Shown one piece after another: positions 10,081 through 19,149 of a stretch of DNA of 27,385 bases (positions within the stretch are counted from its first letter, which is position 1; each line of letters starts with the position of its first letter). The stretch is from Sperchopsis tessellata (taxonomy: Eukaryota; Arthropoda; Insecta; Coleoptera; Hydrophilidae), in assembly GCA_033557685.1 (NCBI GenBank), contig JAWQRN010000663.1, forward strand, positions 1-27,385. Reading direction: 5' to 3'. Both the position numbers and the translations under genes were made by a program. The notes under the pieces were generated by a model that had not been told where the DNA came from, made no database searches, and saw only the letters and a list, made by a program, of their open reading frames with translations.

Positions 10081-10403
10081 AGGTGAAGCCTAATTTCTTC
10101 CTCGAAAGTAATTAGTTTCGCAAGCCCTTTTGCCAGTGAATTAATTCAGCTGCTAGCTCATTTTAACTGCAGAGGTAAAGTCGTGAGTTTACCACACATA
10201 TTATACTAGATTGAACTCATTAAAGCACACCTACCTTAAGCAGCTCTTTATTGGGCGCCAGTTTGAGAATGAAGTCCTCAAACAAAAAGCAATTGACATT
10301 AGTAGCTTAGTTTTAGTTCATCTTTACTCTACTTAACTCACCCTTGTAACTGAAATCTTGTATAAACTTGTAAAAAACTTATTATTATATTATATTAACT
10401 TAT

Positions 10404-10453
<50 letters not shown>

Positions 10454-11960
10454 TTTGAATTTATTAGTTACCTTTCTAAAAAAAAATACAACAAAAACAT
10501 TTATAATAAACCGAAAATAAGTTCTTAATATTCGCTATTTAACATACCTTGTCTGTGTTAATTTTAAAAAATTTACCTAAAAAACCAGATCTGTATTTTA
10601 TCCTATCATTTACAAATTATCAAAAAAAAATACAGACTTACGTTTTATTGTTCTAAAGTTTTAATTTCTTTCGATTTTCGGTGCACAATTATGTAATGTA
10701 GACTCGTACCGTGTGCCTATAATTGTATACCTTGAGTTTTTATTAGTTTTATTTAAATTCACTTTTTTAATTTTTATATTGAACTGTCGATTGTTTCTAT
10801 TCAAGGTTTTATCAAGAAGATCGTTGCCGTAAATCCATTTTGCGGAAATGCAAAATTTCTCCCTCCTTTTCGTCGTTTTTCGACCTATTCTATAGGCAAC
10901 CGAATTCGCTTGTTTATTTAAAATTTTCAAAATATTCGCATTCAATTAAGTCCGTTTCTCGGACTGCTATACACTCTATGTAAAACGGCAGTGATGTACC
11001 AGTATCAAGAAAAATTTAACTAAAAACCATAAAGTCAACAAATATCACATATTCAAAAGATTTAAGAGATAACCTTTAAAAGAATTTATTGTGCAGAAAA
11101 AAGATATCTACATCTGCGTTTATATTTATACCATTGTAGGTGTGTCAGCAGCGATTGTTGGTGTAGTTCAAAAATGCATTAGTATTGCATACATTAATAT
11201 AATATAAACTTGTGTGCAGCGAATGACGAGCTGGAGCAATCAGACTTATAAGTGCCAGTAAATCTAGACTGTCAATCAATAATCATTAACTTAATAGTGG
11301 AAACGTATATAACGTTGCAATCGCACTAATGCGTTATGTCTGTTCAAGGCTTGTCTCTATTTGAAGTTGACATTTAAACGAGAAACACTGTTGAATTAAT
11401 TCCTGAAATATAATGATAAAATTTGTCTTAGTGACTACCCTAGCTTAAATACTTGAAATACAAATGATAACTGACCGGATGAGACGACTGTACTTCTGTG
11501 CTGAGTTCCAGGTAGTTAAGCGGATTTCGGGCATACTTACCTATGTCGGACACATGCTTCAAGCAGGAACTTGGGATGCTTGTATTTCTAGTATAGATTC
11601 TGGATATCGTACTGGCCAAGCTGTCTAATGAGAAAGGTAACATGCAACAACAGTCTCAAGACAGATTCTTTAACTGAGTTACTGAGTTATTCTTAACTAC
11701 TCAGCAATTATTAAAAGTTCCATTCTGGAAAACCTGCACGCATGTAGGTTCATGAAACCTCGCGGCGGCGTCGAATAATGCTCAAGTACAGCTTACTCTA
11801 TGCCATCCTCATAATCAGCCGTCATTCATCCACTGCCGATTGTATCCCGCCCCAAGTTCTTTACAATCTGCTCGTTTGTACGTAGTTCTCATCCACGTGA
11901 CTCCCAAACAATTTCAAAATTAATTCTGTACGTAGTCTTCCATGACCACAGCATATATTT
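10081..11960. other. Mostly featureless AT-rich stretch with a TA microsatellite
   Basis: No recognised gene. A 94-codon minus-strand frame at 10661-10945 is Lys/Asn/Arg-rich, matches nothing I know and could be chance in AT-rich DNA. A GC-richer patch lies at about 11760-11900 with no identifiable origin. Confidence 0.4.
10408..10449. repeat. (TA)n microsatellite
   Basis: An essentially pure TA run of about 42 bp, preceded by TTATTATTATA and TATATTATAT sequence from about 10380. Confidence 0.95.
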
Positions 11961-12192
11961 TTAGGTTTTCTGGGAGATAACCGAGTGTTAACTTTTCTGT
12001 TTGCTTAAGCTGTCACGTAGCTCTTAAAAGCGCAAGAGCTTGTGGCATCCAAACCTAGCACTTTTAAGAGCTACATTGTAGTTGAAACTTAGCACTGTTA
12101 AGAGCTAAATGTTTTGATAAAGTCCCTTTCAACGGTGGATGAAAGTAGGCAAAAGAAAAACCAACACACATGGTTGTTTCTTGGAAAACCTG
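11961..12192. repeat. Foldback element Q1, PLE-module family
   Basis: The left end begins AGGTTTTCTGGGAGATAACC and the right end, reverse-complemented, begins AGGTTTTCCAAGAAACAACC, so the ends are inverted. The right arm holds the family core at 12111-12153: a GTCC...GGAT stem-like pair followed by GAAAG. The left arm lacks the corresponding core, apparently by deletion. Between the arms, AGCACTTTTAAGAGCT-type units start at 12057 and 12091, a 34-bp step. The same design and the same 34-bp step occur in Q2 at 18191-18545. There is no coding potential and no clear target-site duplication. Confidence 0.7.
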
Positions 12193-12414
12193 AATATAAT
12201 TTTTAAATTCTCTCCCCCACCTATCATTAAGTATTCATCTTGGCCTTACGTGGCCTCTCGGCTCCCACAAGGTTAATTCCTTTGACCATCGATGACCTGC
12301 TCGCTTTCCCAGATGTCATGATCTTCTATCGATTATTATTCCTTTAGTCAAATCTTGTCTTTTAGAATCTGTGTTGCTGAATCTTTGGATCTGTTGATAT
12401 TCATATCCCCAAAT

Positions 12415-13420
12415 CAAAGCCGTGTAATCAGTTTCAGGATATCACCCAATCAATATTCGAAAATTTTGGAAAAAGTTATTCCTGGTAAAATTTGCTCTCA
12501 TCTTCACGATTTTAATATTCTCCCTAACACATAATCTGGTTTCCGAAAGAACTATAGCGGATTTTGTTTCCGACTGATTCCGCAAGAGTTTTCTATATCT
12601 TGAATCGTCAGTTGTTTTTAGCTATATTGTACCACTGTAGAGTATCAACATTTGTTTGTAGATTTATCTATAATTATTTAAGAGGCAGGTCACAAATAAC
12701 CAGGGTTATTCTTGGCTCCTAATTGTATGCTATTTATACAATTCATGTGTACTCTTTTATGCAATTTTGTAACTACAATCTTTACACTAACGACTCTAAG
12801 GCATGCTATTAATTTAATGTTGCTCAATGGAGATCTTCAAAGGTTGATGCTTTTTTCCAGATAGTTTAAAGTCAGTTTAAAAAGTAATACTCAAGTCTTC
12901 AGCACTCCTTTTCTGTGTTCACACATCGTTAGACTCTCTTAGCAGTGTCCGCCTGGGGTTAGATGATGATATTCTACTGTTTTCTTCTCCTGAGAAAAAT
13001 CTTGGTTTGTAGTTTAATGTTGATTTAAGCTTTCGTGATCATATTTCTTGTCTTATAAGGTCTTATATTAAAATCCTTTTAGATATTTCGTCACTCTTTA
13101 ATCTCTGATGTTCATAAACTTCTATATAACTCTCTTGCGCTAAGACACTATAAATTTTGTCTTACTGTGTATGGCCTTTTTTTGGATATTTTCGATTATT
13201 TCAGAATTCAGAAGGTTCAAAATATATGCTTGTGTATTATTTTTGGTCTAAGCCGTTGTTCCCATGTATCCCATAAGTTGAGGACAAGCAGATGGCTCTG
13301 GATCTTTAAAAGTTCCCCTTGGCATCGTTGTAGTTGATTTCGGTCGGACGTGTACAATTTGAGACTTCGACATAGAGGTCTTATCACTGCGTCTAGGTAT
13401 GCTTAAGCTTAAGAGGAAGA
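12415..13420 (+). pseudogene. LINE E reverse transcriptase, heavily frameshifted
   Basis: Readable blocks, each in its own frame: KILEKVIPGKICSHLHDFNI then SGFRKNYS (12460-12560), the fingers of a LINE RT; LYTNDSKACY (about 12780-12810), where YADDxQxYY is normal, so YADD has become YTND; LNGDLQRLMLFSR (about 12815-12860); FNVDLSFRDHISCLI (about 13015-13060), the usual LGxxLDxxLSFxxHIxxL block; FRIQKVQNICLCIIFGLSRC then SHVSHKLR (about 13200-13280); and a C-terminal block with RSDVYNLRLRHRGLITASRY (about 13345-13400). Roughly 60-100 codons around motif A and the GVPQG block are missing or unreadable. It is beyond function. The assignment to LINEs is firm, the clade less so. Confidence 0.7.
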
Positions 13421-13430
13421 AGAAAGGAAA

Positions 13431-13631
13431 ATGTTTAACGAAGACATAAGAGACAAGCTGCATGATGAAGTAATACCGCGAGGTGATTCCGTCATGCTTG
13501 TTTGGAGAGTGGCAGGTGGTTTAGTGAGTAGAAATTTCACACTCCTCGCCAATAAAACCTTAGGCGAGGTGTTTTGTGAAGATTACACATCCTCCGAAAA
13601 AATATTTGCTATTCTTCTAACTCAGTCTTGA
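13431..13631 (+). other. Unrecognised 66-codon open frame inside the LINE E 3' region
   Basis: The frame starts MFNEDIRDKLHDEV, contains GDSVMLVWRVAGGLV, and ends SSEKIFAILLTQS. No family recognised. Its base composition is less AT-rich than the flanks. A 7-bp perfect inverted repeat, CCTCGCC and GGCGAGG, lies near 13545-13572 around a 12-nt loop that contains AATAAA. It could be an insertion into LINE E, an odd LINE C-terminus, or chance. Confidence 0.3.
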
Positions 13632-13975
13632 AATATTTTGGGTGGTTGTCTCTTTTTTCTTTCGTCTTAATCCCTCGTTGTCCCTTGTGTTTTTTCCTAC
13701 GCATTTGTTTCTGTGAATTGTTGTGAACCTTTCCAATCATCACTAGATTTATATATGTGTGTCCGTAAATTGGAATTTTGCTTTTAATTATACTGTATCT
13801 GTTTTTATGTTAATTTATGCGCATGAAATTACATTGTTATGATATCTTCTGCAGTCAATAAAACAATGATCATTATCATTATTAAATCGTTCGATGCAGA
13901 GTATTGTTCCGGCAGCAATGGCATAGCGAATTCCTGCCTCGAGTCGAAGTTTGTGCGGTTATATATTGTCACTAG

Positions 13976-13997
13976 TAGGCCTGAGTCGAAAGATCGA
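13976..13997 (+). repeat. Left terminal inverted repeat of the GATC-rich element
   Basis: Matches the reverse complement of 15000-15021 at 19 of 22 positions. Confidence 0.7.
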
Positions 13998-14284
13998 ACG
14001 ATGATGTGTGTGATCGAACGATCGATCTTTTGGATTAGAAAGATCGATTTTCGAAGAAAGATCCGTGTTCAAAGATCGTTATTCGATCGGGATTGATCGT
14101 CGATCGGAATCGATCTTCGATCGAGGATCGATCTTTGAACGGGAATTGATCTTTGATCAAGCGTAAAATTTAAATAAATTATACAATAACAATGAAGAAC
14201 TACACCAAATTTCATTGACATATCTTTATAAACAAAACTATAGTTTTGGTAATGTATTTACATGGCAAATCATATGACGTCCTT

Positions 14285-14520
14285 TTATACTAACGCCTCC
14301 TTAATGATAGTTGCAGTACCAAAGGGTATCAGACCAGGGCTATTGTTTCAGTAGGTAATGTAAATCTGGAACGGACTATCTTTCGAAAGGTTGTCTCACA
14401 TAATAGATTTGTATTAGCGTCAATCCGTATAACGTGGGCATGTATCTCTGCCATTCTGTCCCGAATATTTTGGGCATTCCAATAAAGATTATTTACTAAA
14501 TTGTCGTTTGGCTTCAAGAG
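14285..14520 (-). pseudogene. LINE endonuclease N-terminal fragment (LINE F)
   Basis: On the minus strand from 14517, NLYWNAQNIRDRMAEIHAHV then IRIDANTNLLCETTFR reproduces the opening of a Jockey/CR1-type endonuclease, (L)xxxYWNAxxIRxKxxExxxx(6-12)DIxxxxET: Asn of WNA and Glu of CET are the first two catalytic residues and both are present. RSRFTLPTETI matches the next block, and a shifted frame then gives PFGTATIIKEAL, the (G)GTAIxIK strand. Only about 75 codons remain. It lies within the centre of the GATC-rich element. No matching RT from this copy is seen. Confidence 0.65.
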
Positions 14521-14999
14521 ATGATGATGGGATATTCTATTTACTTAAAAAAAAAACGTCCAGGCTGCTTCCTGAAATATCTGGTATACTAGCTTAGCTC
14601 ATAACTCTATTTAAGTTGGCTGGATGTGGATGGGCTGGGTCCAAATCGCATTTTAAGATTGAAGATCTTTTAATAAGATCGAAAAATCGAACCTTAGTCA
14701 TAAAACCCGAATGTGAACTGAGAGCGATCTCTGATCAAAGATCGATCCCAAATCAATTAATAACAATATGAATGTACAAAATCAAACGAAAGCTGAAACT
14801 GATATAAATTTTTATTTGCTAAACCATTTCAGAGTCATCAGAAAATTTTAAAAATATAAAATCATACGATCGGAATGTGCACGCAGGTCGTAGATCAATC
14901 CCCGATCAAAGATAAATAGATAGATCTTTGATCACGGATCGATTTACAAATCTAGAATATTGACCGTTCGATTACGAACATCAAATCGATTTAGATCTA

Positions 15000-15021
15000 T
15001 CGAACTTTCGACCCAGCCCTA
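15000..15021 (-). repeat. Right terminal inverted repeat of the GATC-rich element
   Basis: Partner of 13976-13997. The sequence outward of both ends differs, so any target-site duplication has decayed or was only the TA dinucleotide. Confidence 0.7.
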
Positions 15022-15054
15022 ATGTTTATATATTTCTTTGCATTTATGTTTTTG

Positions 15055-15166
15055 TTTTCAGCGAGTGGAGATAATTCTCTTGTCACACGTGCACAGAATT
15101 TTCGTGACGTCGTTAGTTTGAAGGGGAACTGTGACTCTGTTTGGATAAAGGTCTCCATGGTATTCT
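15055..15166 (+). other. Short open segment, possible LINE or exon relic
   Basis: After a pyrimidine-rich run ending TTTTCAG, one plus-strand frame reads SGDNSLVTRAQNFRDVVSL and KGNCDSVWIKVSMVF, then stops. DSVWIKV resembles the ESVWVK(V/I) strand of LINE endonucleases. The AG after a pyrimidine tract also looks like a 3' splice site. Neither reading is well supported. Confidence 0.2.
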
Positions 15167-16219
15167 AGTAATATTTTTTATAAACTTTCATTTTTGAGTG
15201 TAATTGATGTATATTTTCACCTTGTTCTGTTTAAAAAAAAGATACTCCCCCGCTTGTGTTCGCTTGTGTTCTGAAGTTAGAAATATTTTCGATAAAAAAT
15301 TTGGTTTATAATAAGATACAAAACCCAAATTCAAATTAACAGTGTCACATTGCATGCATAATATAAAAGTTTATTTATATCATTCAGTATTCGCTTTACA
15401 ATTTATATTGTTTGTACCTGCACTTCGATTTAACATATCATTTGCAGGAGATATTAAAGCATTCAAATCCACGTTCTACAAACTATATTACTGGAATAAA
15501 CCAATCGATACTACATTTATAGTCACCTCTCTATTTAAATTACGAAAAATAATATTTTCATTCGAGTTGTATTTAAATTTAAACCCGTATATGCATTATT
15601 TATCATACAACTCATTCGTCACCATTTGCGACAAAACCACGCCTGTTATTCATAAGGAAAAACATTAATATGTAATTACAATTCACTACAAATTCGAAAC
15701 TGAATAACATTGTATGCACTTGCGGTTAAGCAGATGATTCTGTCGTAAGTGTGATTAATATCCATCATTTTTGAGAAGCGGTAAATTAATATCGACTGTT
15801 CTTGTAATTTTCCTTAATCAATCTCCACCCACCACACTCCTGCACTTTTCCGTCTAGGTGGGATATCCTGGCCTTGAACTACCGCAATAGCCATTTGTTA
15901 TAGATGTATTTCTATATAAAATGTAAGATAGGATATGTATTTCTTCAATTTTACTTCGCTTTAGAGAATCTCTGTTTACAAAGATATAAACAGAAAGTAC
16001 TTCAATAAATGTTTTTTTTTTGTCTATATTTATATAATTCTGTATGTAGACCGCTACAGTAAATATCCGAGAAGTAACAGTGTATTGGATTCTTTTTGCT
16101 GAATGCTCTCAGATGTGGTAGGTATCGTCTGACTAGAAACCACTGATCCGGCGAGTTTTATATCCGTGCGCCTATCTAGTATTGGCTGGGAACTCAGATG
16201 TGGTGGAAGATTCTTGCAA
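15167..16219. other. Intergenic stretch with one unrecognised 108-codon frame
   Basis: A plus-strand frame at 15342-15668 is open for 108 codons, is rich in F, Y, L and K, and has two hydrophobic patches (FALQFILFVPAL near its start). It resembles no family I know, and its composition is what AT-rich DNA gives by chance. The lower half of this stretch, from about 16050, may already belong to the N-terminal part of PLE-1. Confidence 0.35.
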
Positions 16220-17290
16220 AGGGCCATCGGATTATAGACTTTCAAGAAGAAGGGGGTAGCTGTTCTCATAAGTTTTATTACCCGGATTATCATAATGGAC
16301 CGCTCCACATACGATGAAAAAATGGTGTAACTTCAAATCCCATATACACGCATTTAAATCGCAATCCCACCAACATAATAGAACACTTGGTGTCATGTAT
16401 AATTAAAAGTTTAGCCTGAATGAGCAGAAACCTGTCTTGCCTCATGATTTCCGTCTCCCTAGGATATATTAAAGGCTTCTGATCCACACACTACGAAGTG
16501 TCACTGGATTCCCCACTTACCAACGAGCCAAATTTCTTACTTTCTACCACAGCTAGTTAATTGAAACATCGTCGTCATCCATCAAGAACTCCGCCCATTT
16601 CACCGAGAAGATTTTTAATTTGGTTCAAACAAGAACGACCTACTTGTTAGCTCTATGTAGCTTATTTGTACAAGCAGGTTCATGCCAACTTGTGCAGACA
16701 TTTGCCTGAAATCTAAATAAATTATGTTTTGTGGCGAATTTTATGAGCAAACTTCTGGTGCAGAACTGGAGTCCTAAATCTTTCCTGTAATCCCAAATAT
16801 GTTGATTTAAGTTGTTGAGAAAGAAGTATTATAATCTGCACCCTGATGCCGAAATGTTGGTTTAGGCATGTTGTTGATACACTCATGGTATGCCCTACAG
16901 CGATATTTAATTTACGATTAAAATTTAAGTTTCTGGTGCAGGCCTTTTCTTAGACTTTCGAGTCAAGAAGCATACTAATGGCACATTGGGCTACTCAATC
17001 TATCGCAAGCCTAACACACTAACATGTTCCTTTATGCCACATCTTTGCGCCAACTCTCAAATAAATTATTAGTGGTTAATTCTCTTGTCTACAGATCTTT
17101 CAATATCTGTGAAAATATTTTTTTTTTGGGATGGTACTGGGATTAAGCCCATTTACCTATAATAATTTTAAAAAGACGAAGCAGCATTAAGATATAAACG
17201 AGGTCACATTTCTTCACGACAAAAGGCTCACCATGACGATTTTGACATGTACAAACGTAATATGGTCTAGAGGAGAGCTTACGAAGGAGA
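16220..17290 (+). pseudogene. Penelope-like element reverse transcriptase (PLE-1)
   Basis: Plus strand, in several frames. IIIMDRSTYDEKM (16286-16324) corresponds to the Penelope (V/I)xMDRxxYxxKM block before the RT palm. GFPTYQRAKFLT (16506-16541) and SSIKNSAHFTEKIFNLV (about 16570-16625) match the SPTYxLAKxL and SxxxVKNSxxFxxxI blocks. FYEQTSGAELES (16738-16773) is the FxQxxGxxMGSPLSP block with the tail altered. HVVDT at 16867-16881 is the catalytic RYVDDT with the first Asp now Val. LFLDFRVKKHTNGTLGYSIY and RKPNTL (16944-17020) match LPFLDVLVxRxxDGxLGxxVYRKPTHT. No GIY-YIG domain follows. RT remnants are clear; the copy is dead. It is on the opposite strand to PLE-2, and its RT region barely overlaps that of PLE-2, so kinship of the two cannot be judged. 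Confidence 0.75.
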
Positions 17291-17314
17291 GGATCTGAAG
17301 GTAAATTCAATTTT

Positions 17315-17850
17315 CTATATTACTTTAAACCTTAATATTTTCATTTAAAAGAAATTCCAGCCAGTATTCGTAAATATTCTGACTAGTAAGTGCAAGAAGG
17401 GATACAATATCAGTAGGTAAAAAACACCCACTTTTAGAAGTTTTAATAGCAAGCATGTAGTACTTTATACATAAATAGGCCAGCCAAAAAAGATAAGATT
17501 CAAGTCACATCGCTCATTACGGCAATTGTAGTTGGGTGATTCCAACATTCCAAATTTTAAAGAGATGGTAGTGATATCTCCTGAGACCAAATTTTAGCCG
17601 GGCTATGGTTGAACAGAAATATCTTTTAATATTAAAATCCAAATGCCAATGACTACTAGAAGCTGACGGGTGTATAACGGCATATTGAGTAGGTTCGCCA
17701 CAATACAATCCCATTCAATATTAAGTCTGTGATTTATAACATATATAATGTCAGACTTGGTAGGAGCTGAATTATAAAACTGCCCGTCATATTTGATTGC
17801 CTTAGCCAACTCATTGCGAAAAAGATACATTTTCAGATGACCTTAGCACA
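17315..17850 (-). pseudogene. LINE RNase H end and C-terminal domain (LINE G)
   Basis: Minus strand. FRNELAKAIKYDGQFY (from 17820) fits the GNExADxLAKxAI motif that closes the RNase H fold of I-superfamily LINEs. The frame continues through NHRLNIEWD. STIARLKFGLRRYHYHLFKI (about 17610-17550) matches the STICRLRFGHxxxPxHLxxI block, and ERCDLNLIFFGWP (about 17520-17480) the zinc-finger-like DLNHIFFxCP block, whose His and Cys are lost. A final frame reads SGCFLPTDIVSLLALTSQNI and LEFLLNENIKV, then a stop near 17325, the usual C-terminal helix block. The RT is missing. LINE B, whose 3' half is missing, could be the same family, but no shared stretch exists to test this. Confidence 0.6.
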
Positions 17851-18190
17851 GTCAAAAATACCTTCATCTAACGGGTAAAAATATTCTCATGTTTAGCGTT
17901 TTCACAATCTGAAACCAGAATCACAGTGTGTGTGAGTACTTACCGCATGTGAAGAACACAAAACGCAAACCTTCTATTAAGACTAATTTCCGCTCACCGA
18001 TGAAAATCCTCCAAATCTTCGAAAGATTCAATTTCCTTGAAAGTCGCTGGAGTATACCGAATTCCAAGTATATGCGGTTTAGTGAATATAGGTCAGACAA
18101 AAAGAATGACCTTCTTTCGCTAGAGAGGGCTCGAAAGGTAAATCAGTTTGCAATTTGCTGTACGTAAATTTCATGGTAACAGTTGACGTC
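17851..18190. other. Spacer, nothing recognised
   Basis: A plus-strand 79-codon frame at 17928-18167 (rich in K, R, S, N) matches nothing I know. The part next to 17851 may be more of the decayed LINE G RNase H. Confidence 0.35.
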
Positions 18191-18545
18191 TTCAGGTTTT
18201 CCGGGAGATAGCCATGTACAGACTTTTATTTTTGCCAGCGTTTCATCCACCGTTGCAGGGCATATCATCAAGACATGTAGCGTTTAAAAGTGCTCGGTGT
18301 AAACTACTAAGTAGCTCTAAAAATTGCTATGTACAGACTGACATATGTCTCTCAGAAGTACTAGTTATAGACTTAGCACTTTTTGAAACTACATGACAGT
18401 CTACATCCACCACTTTTTGGAGATATATGACAGTCTAAATCCAGCACTTTTAAGAGCTACATGTCTTGATAATGTCTCCTGCAATGTTGGATGAATATTC
18501 GGCAAATAGAAAAGTCTACACATGATTATCTCCTAGAAAACCTGA
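18191..18545. repeat. Foldback element Q2, PLE-module family, 355 bp
   Basis: The left arm 18191-18281 and right arm 18456-18545 are inverted copies of each other, about 80 percent alike by eye over about 90 bp, starting TTCAGGTTTTCCGGGAGATA at the left. Each arm contains the family core: read outward from the centre, TTGAT(G/A)AT, a GTC(T)CC/GCCC-type stem side, CTGCAA, GGTGGAT or GTTGGAT, then GAA. Between the arms are 2.7 tandem units of 34 bp at 18375-18465. It has no coding potential and no visible target-site duplication. The transcript would form a long hairpin. Relation to PLE ends is inferred from the shared core at 18936-19014. Confidence 0.8.
18375..18465 (+). repeat. 34-bp tandem repeat inside Q2
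   Basis: Units start at 18375, 18409 and 18443, each opening A(G/C)CACTTTT and the first two sharing ATGACAGTCTA(C/A)ATCC. The third unit runs into the right arm. The same 34-bp spacing occurs in Q1 (12057 and 12091). Confidence 0.8.
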
Positions 18546-18756
18546 GGATAGTTAGCAATATTATTGTCGAAAAATAATTTTCCACCCAGTTATCTAATTA
18601 TTGTCCTAGAATAATAAGAGAGTGCATCGAAATATATAAACATCCGGGCAATCTAAATCATAATCACGGTTACCTATTTGCGTCTTCTTGCAATAATAAA
18701 ACTCGGCGGATTAGTGGTCTCCAGTAAGACGATATCTAGCATTTCTGAGGAATTTA

Positions 18757-18843
18757 TTGATAATGGCCCCTCCTGCAACAGTGGACGAAAAGTCGGTAAG
18801 AAGAAAAGTTAACACACAGTAATCTTCCGCAAAACTTGAAGAT
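18757..18843 (+). repeat. PLE-module copy Q3, single arm
   Basis: The plus strand holds TTGATAATGGCCCCTCCTGC, AACAGTGGACGAAAAGTCGG, then AAGAAAAGTTAACACACAGT and a TCTTCCGCAAAACTTGAAG end. This is the Q-type arm, with the ACACA...TCTCCCGGAAAACCTGAA tail recognisable. A short preceding phrase, AAACTCGGCGGATTAG near 18702, resembles the PLE-2 flank AAACTCGGCCGGATCA near 19058. No inverted partner arm is evident close by. Confidence 0.6.
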
Positions 18844-18935
18844 AATATTTATGTAGATCAGTGGTAATTCTAGTGATTTTCGCCAGACCACGAGATCTCA
18901 AGATTTTTGACGTATATATTCTTATTATACCAGAA

Positions 18936-19014
18936 TGTATGAATGTTGTTTCCGGGTGGAAACCGTGTAGAGGACTGACGTTTCGTCCACTGTTGCAAGG
19001 GACATTTTCAAGGC
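18936..19014 (-). repeat. PLE-2 terminal module P, hammerhead-like core
   Basis: Minus strand: a CTTGAAAATGTCCC opening, TTGCAACAGT, GGAC, GAAAC, GTC, then AGTCCTCTACACGGTTTCC and a closing ACCCGGAAAC. GUCC pairs with GGAC as a possible stem II, GAAAC follows, and GUC could be the cleavage triplet with a two-base-pair stem III, as in minimal hammerheads. The conserved CUGANGA box instead reads UUGAAAA, so this copy should not cleave. The same module makes both arms of the palindrome at 20699-20833. Confidence 0.55.
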
Positions 19015-19149
19015 GAGTGATGTTACTTCAATAAATGAATTCACTGCACTAATCCAAACTCGGCCGGATCATGCTTATATAGGCAAGGACTGGAATGGGG
19101 GATGTGCACTGCGCGTTGCCGTTCCGCTCGGGCGGTTGTTGCTGAGTGC

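Larger units (their letters stand above)
12415..13885 (+). mobile_element. LINE E, 5'-truncated retrotransposon (CR1/Jockey-like)
   Basis: Plus strand. Coding remnants of an RT run from about 12415 to 13420. An untranslated region then ends at about 13885 in CAATAAAACAATGATCATTA and ATTATC-type repeats, a usual LINE 3' tail. A 200-bp stretch of unclear origin (13431-13631) sits between the recognisable C-terminus and the tail. The endonuclease is absent. Confidence 0.7.
13976..15021. mobile_element. GATC-rich inverted-repeat element, hAT-like ends, 1046 bp
   Basis: The first 22 bases (13976-13997, TAGGCCTGAGTCGAAAGATC...) and the reverse complement of the last 22 (15000-15021, TAGGGCTGGGTCGAAAGTTC...) match at 19 of 22 positions. 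The arms continue as a loose inverted repeat built from the palindrome GATC: about 16 copies at 13990-14160 and about 13 at 14650-14995, counted by eye. Phrases such as GATCCGTGNTCAAAGATC and GATCGGGATTGATC recur in both arms. A TAGGGC start resembles hAT termini, but no 8-bp target-site duplication is seen. The centre holds a LINE endonuclease scrap on the minus strand. No transposase is encoded, so the element is non-autonomous. Confidence 0.65.

Noticed and set aside
10661..10945. 94-codon Lys/Asn-rich minus-strand frame
   Set aside because: No known domain. High A/T at all codon positions fits non-coding DNA.
11760..11900. CATCCTC, CATTCATCCACTGCC-type text as a LINE 3' end on the minus strand
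   Set aside because: Suggestive of RTE tails but no coding block could be read next to it.
12193..12414. Minus-strand phrase GINLVGAERPRKAKMN as a LINE C-terminus
   Set aside because: Too short and without the DRxxW block expected beside it.
15342..15668. 108-codon plus-strand frame as a real gene
   Set aside because: No recognisable motif, residue composition typical of AT-rich chance frames, no supporting context.
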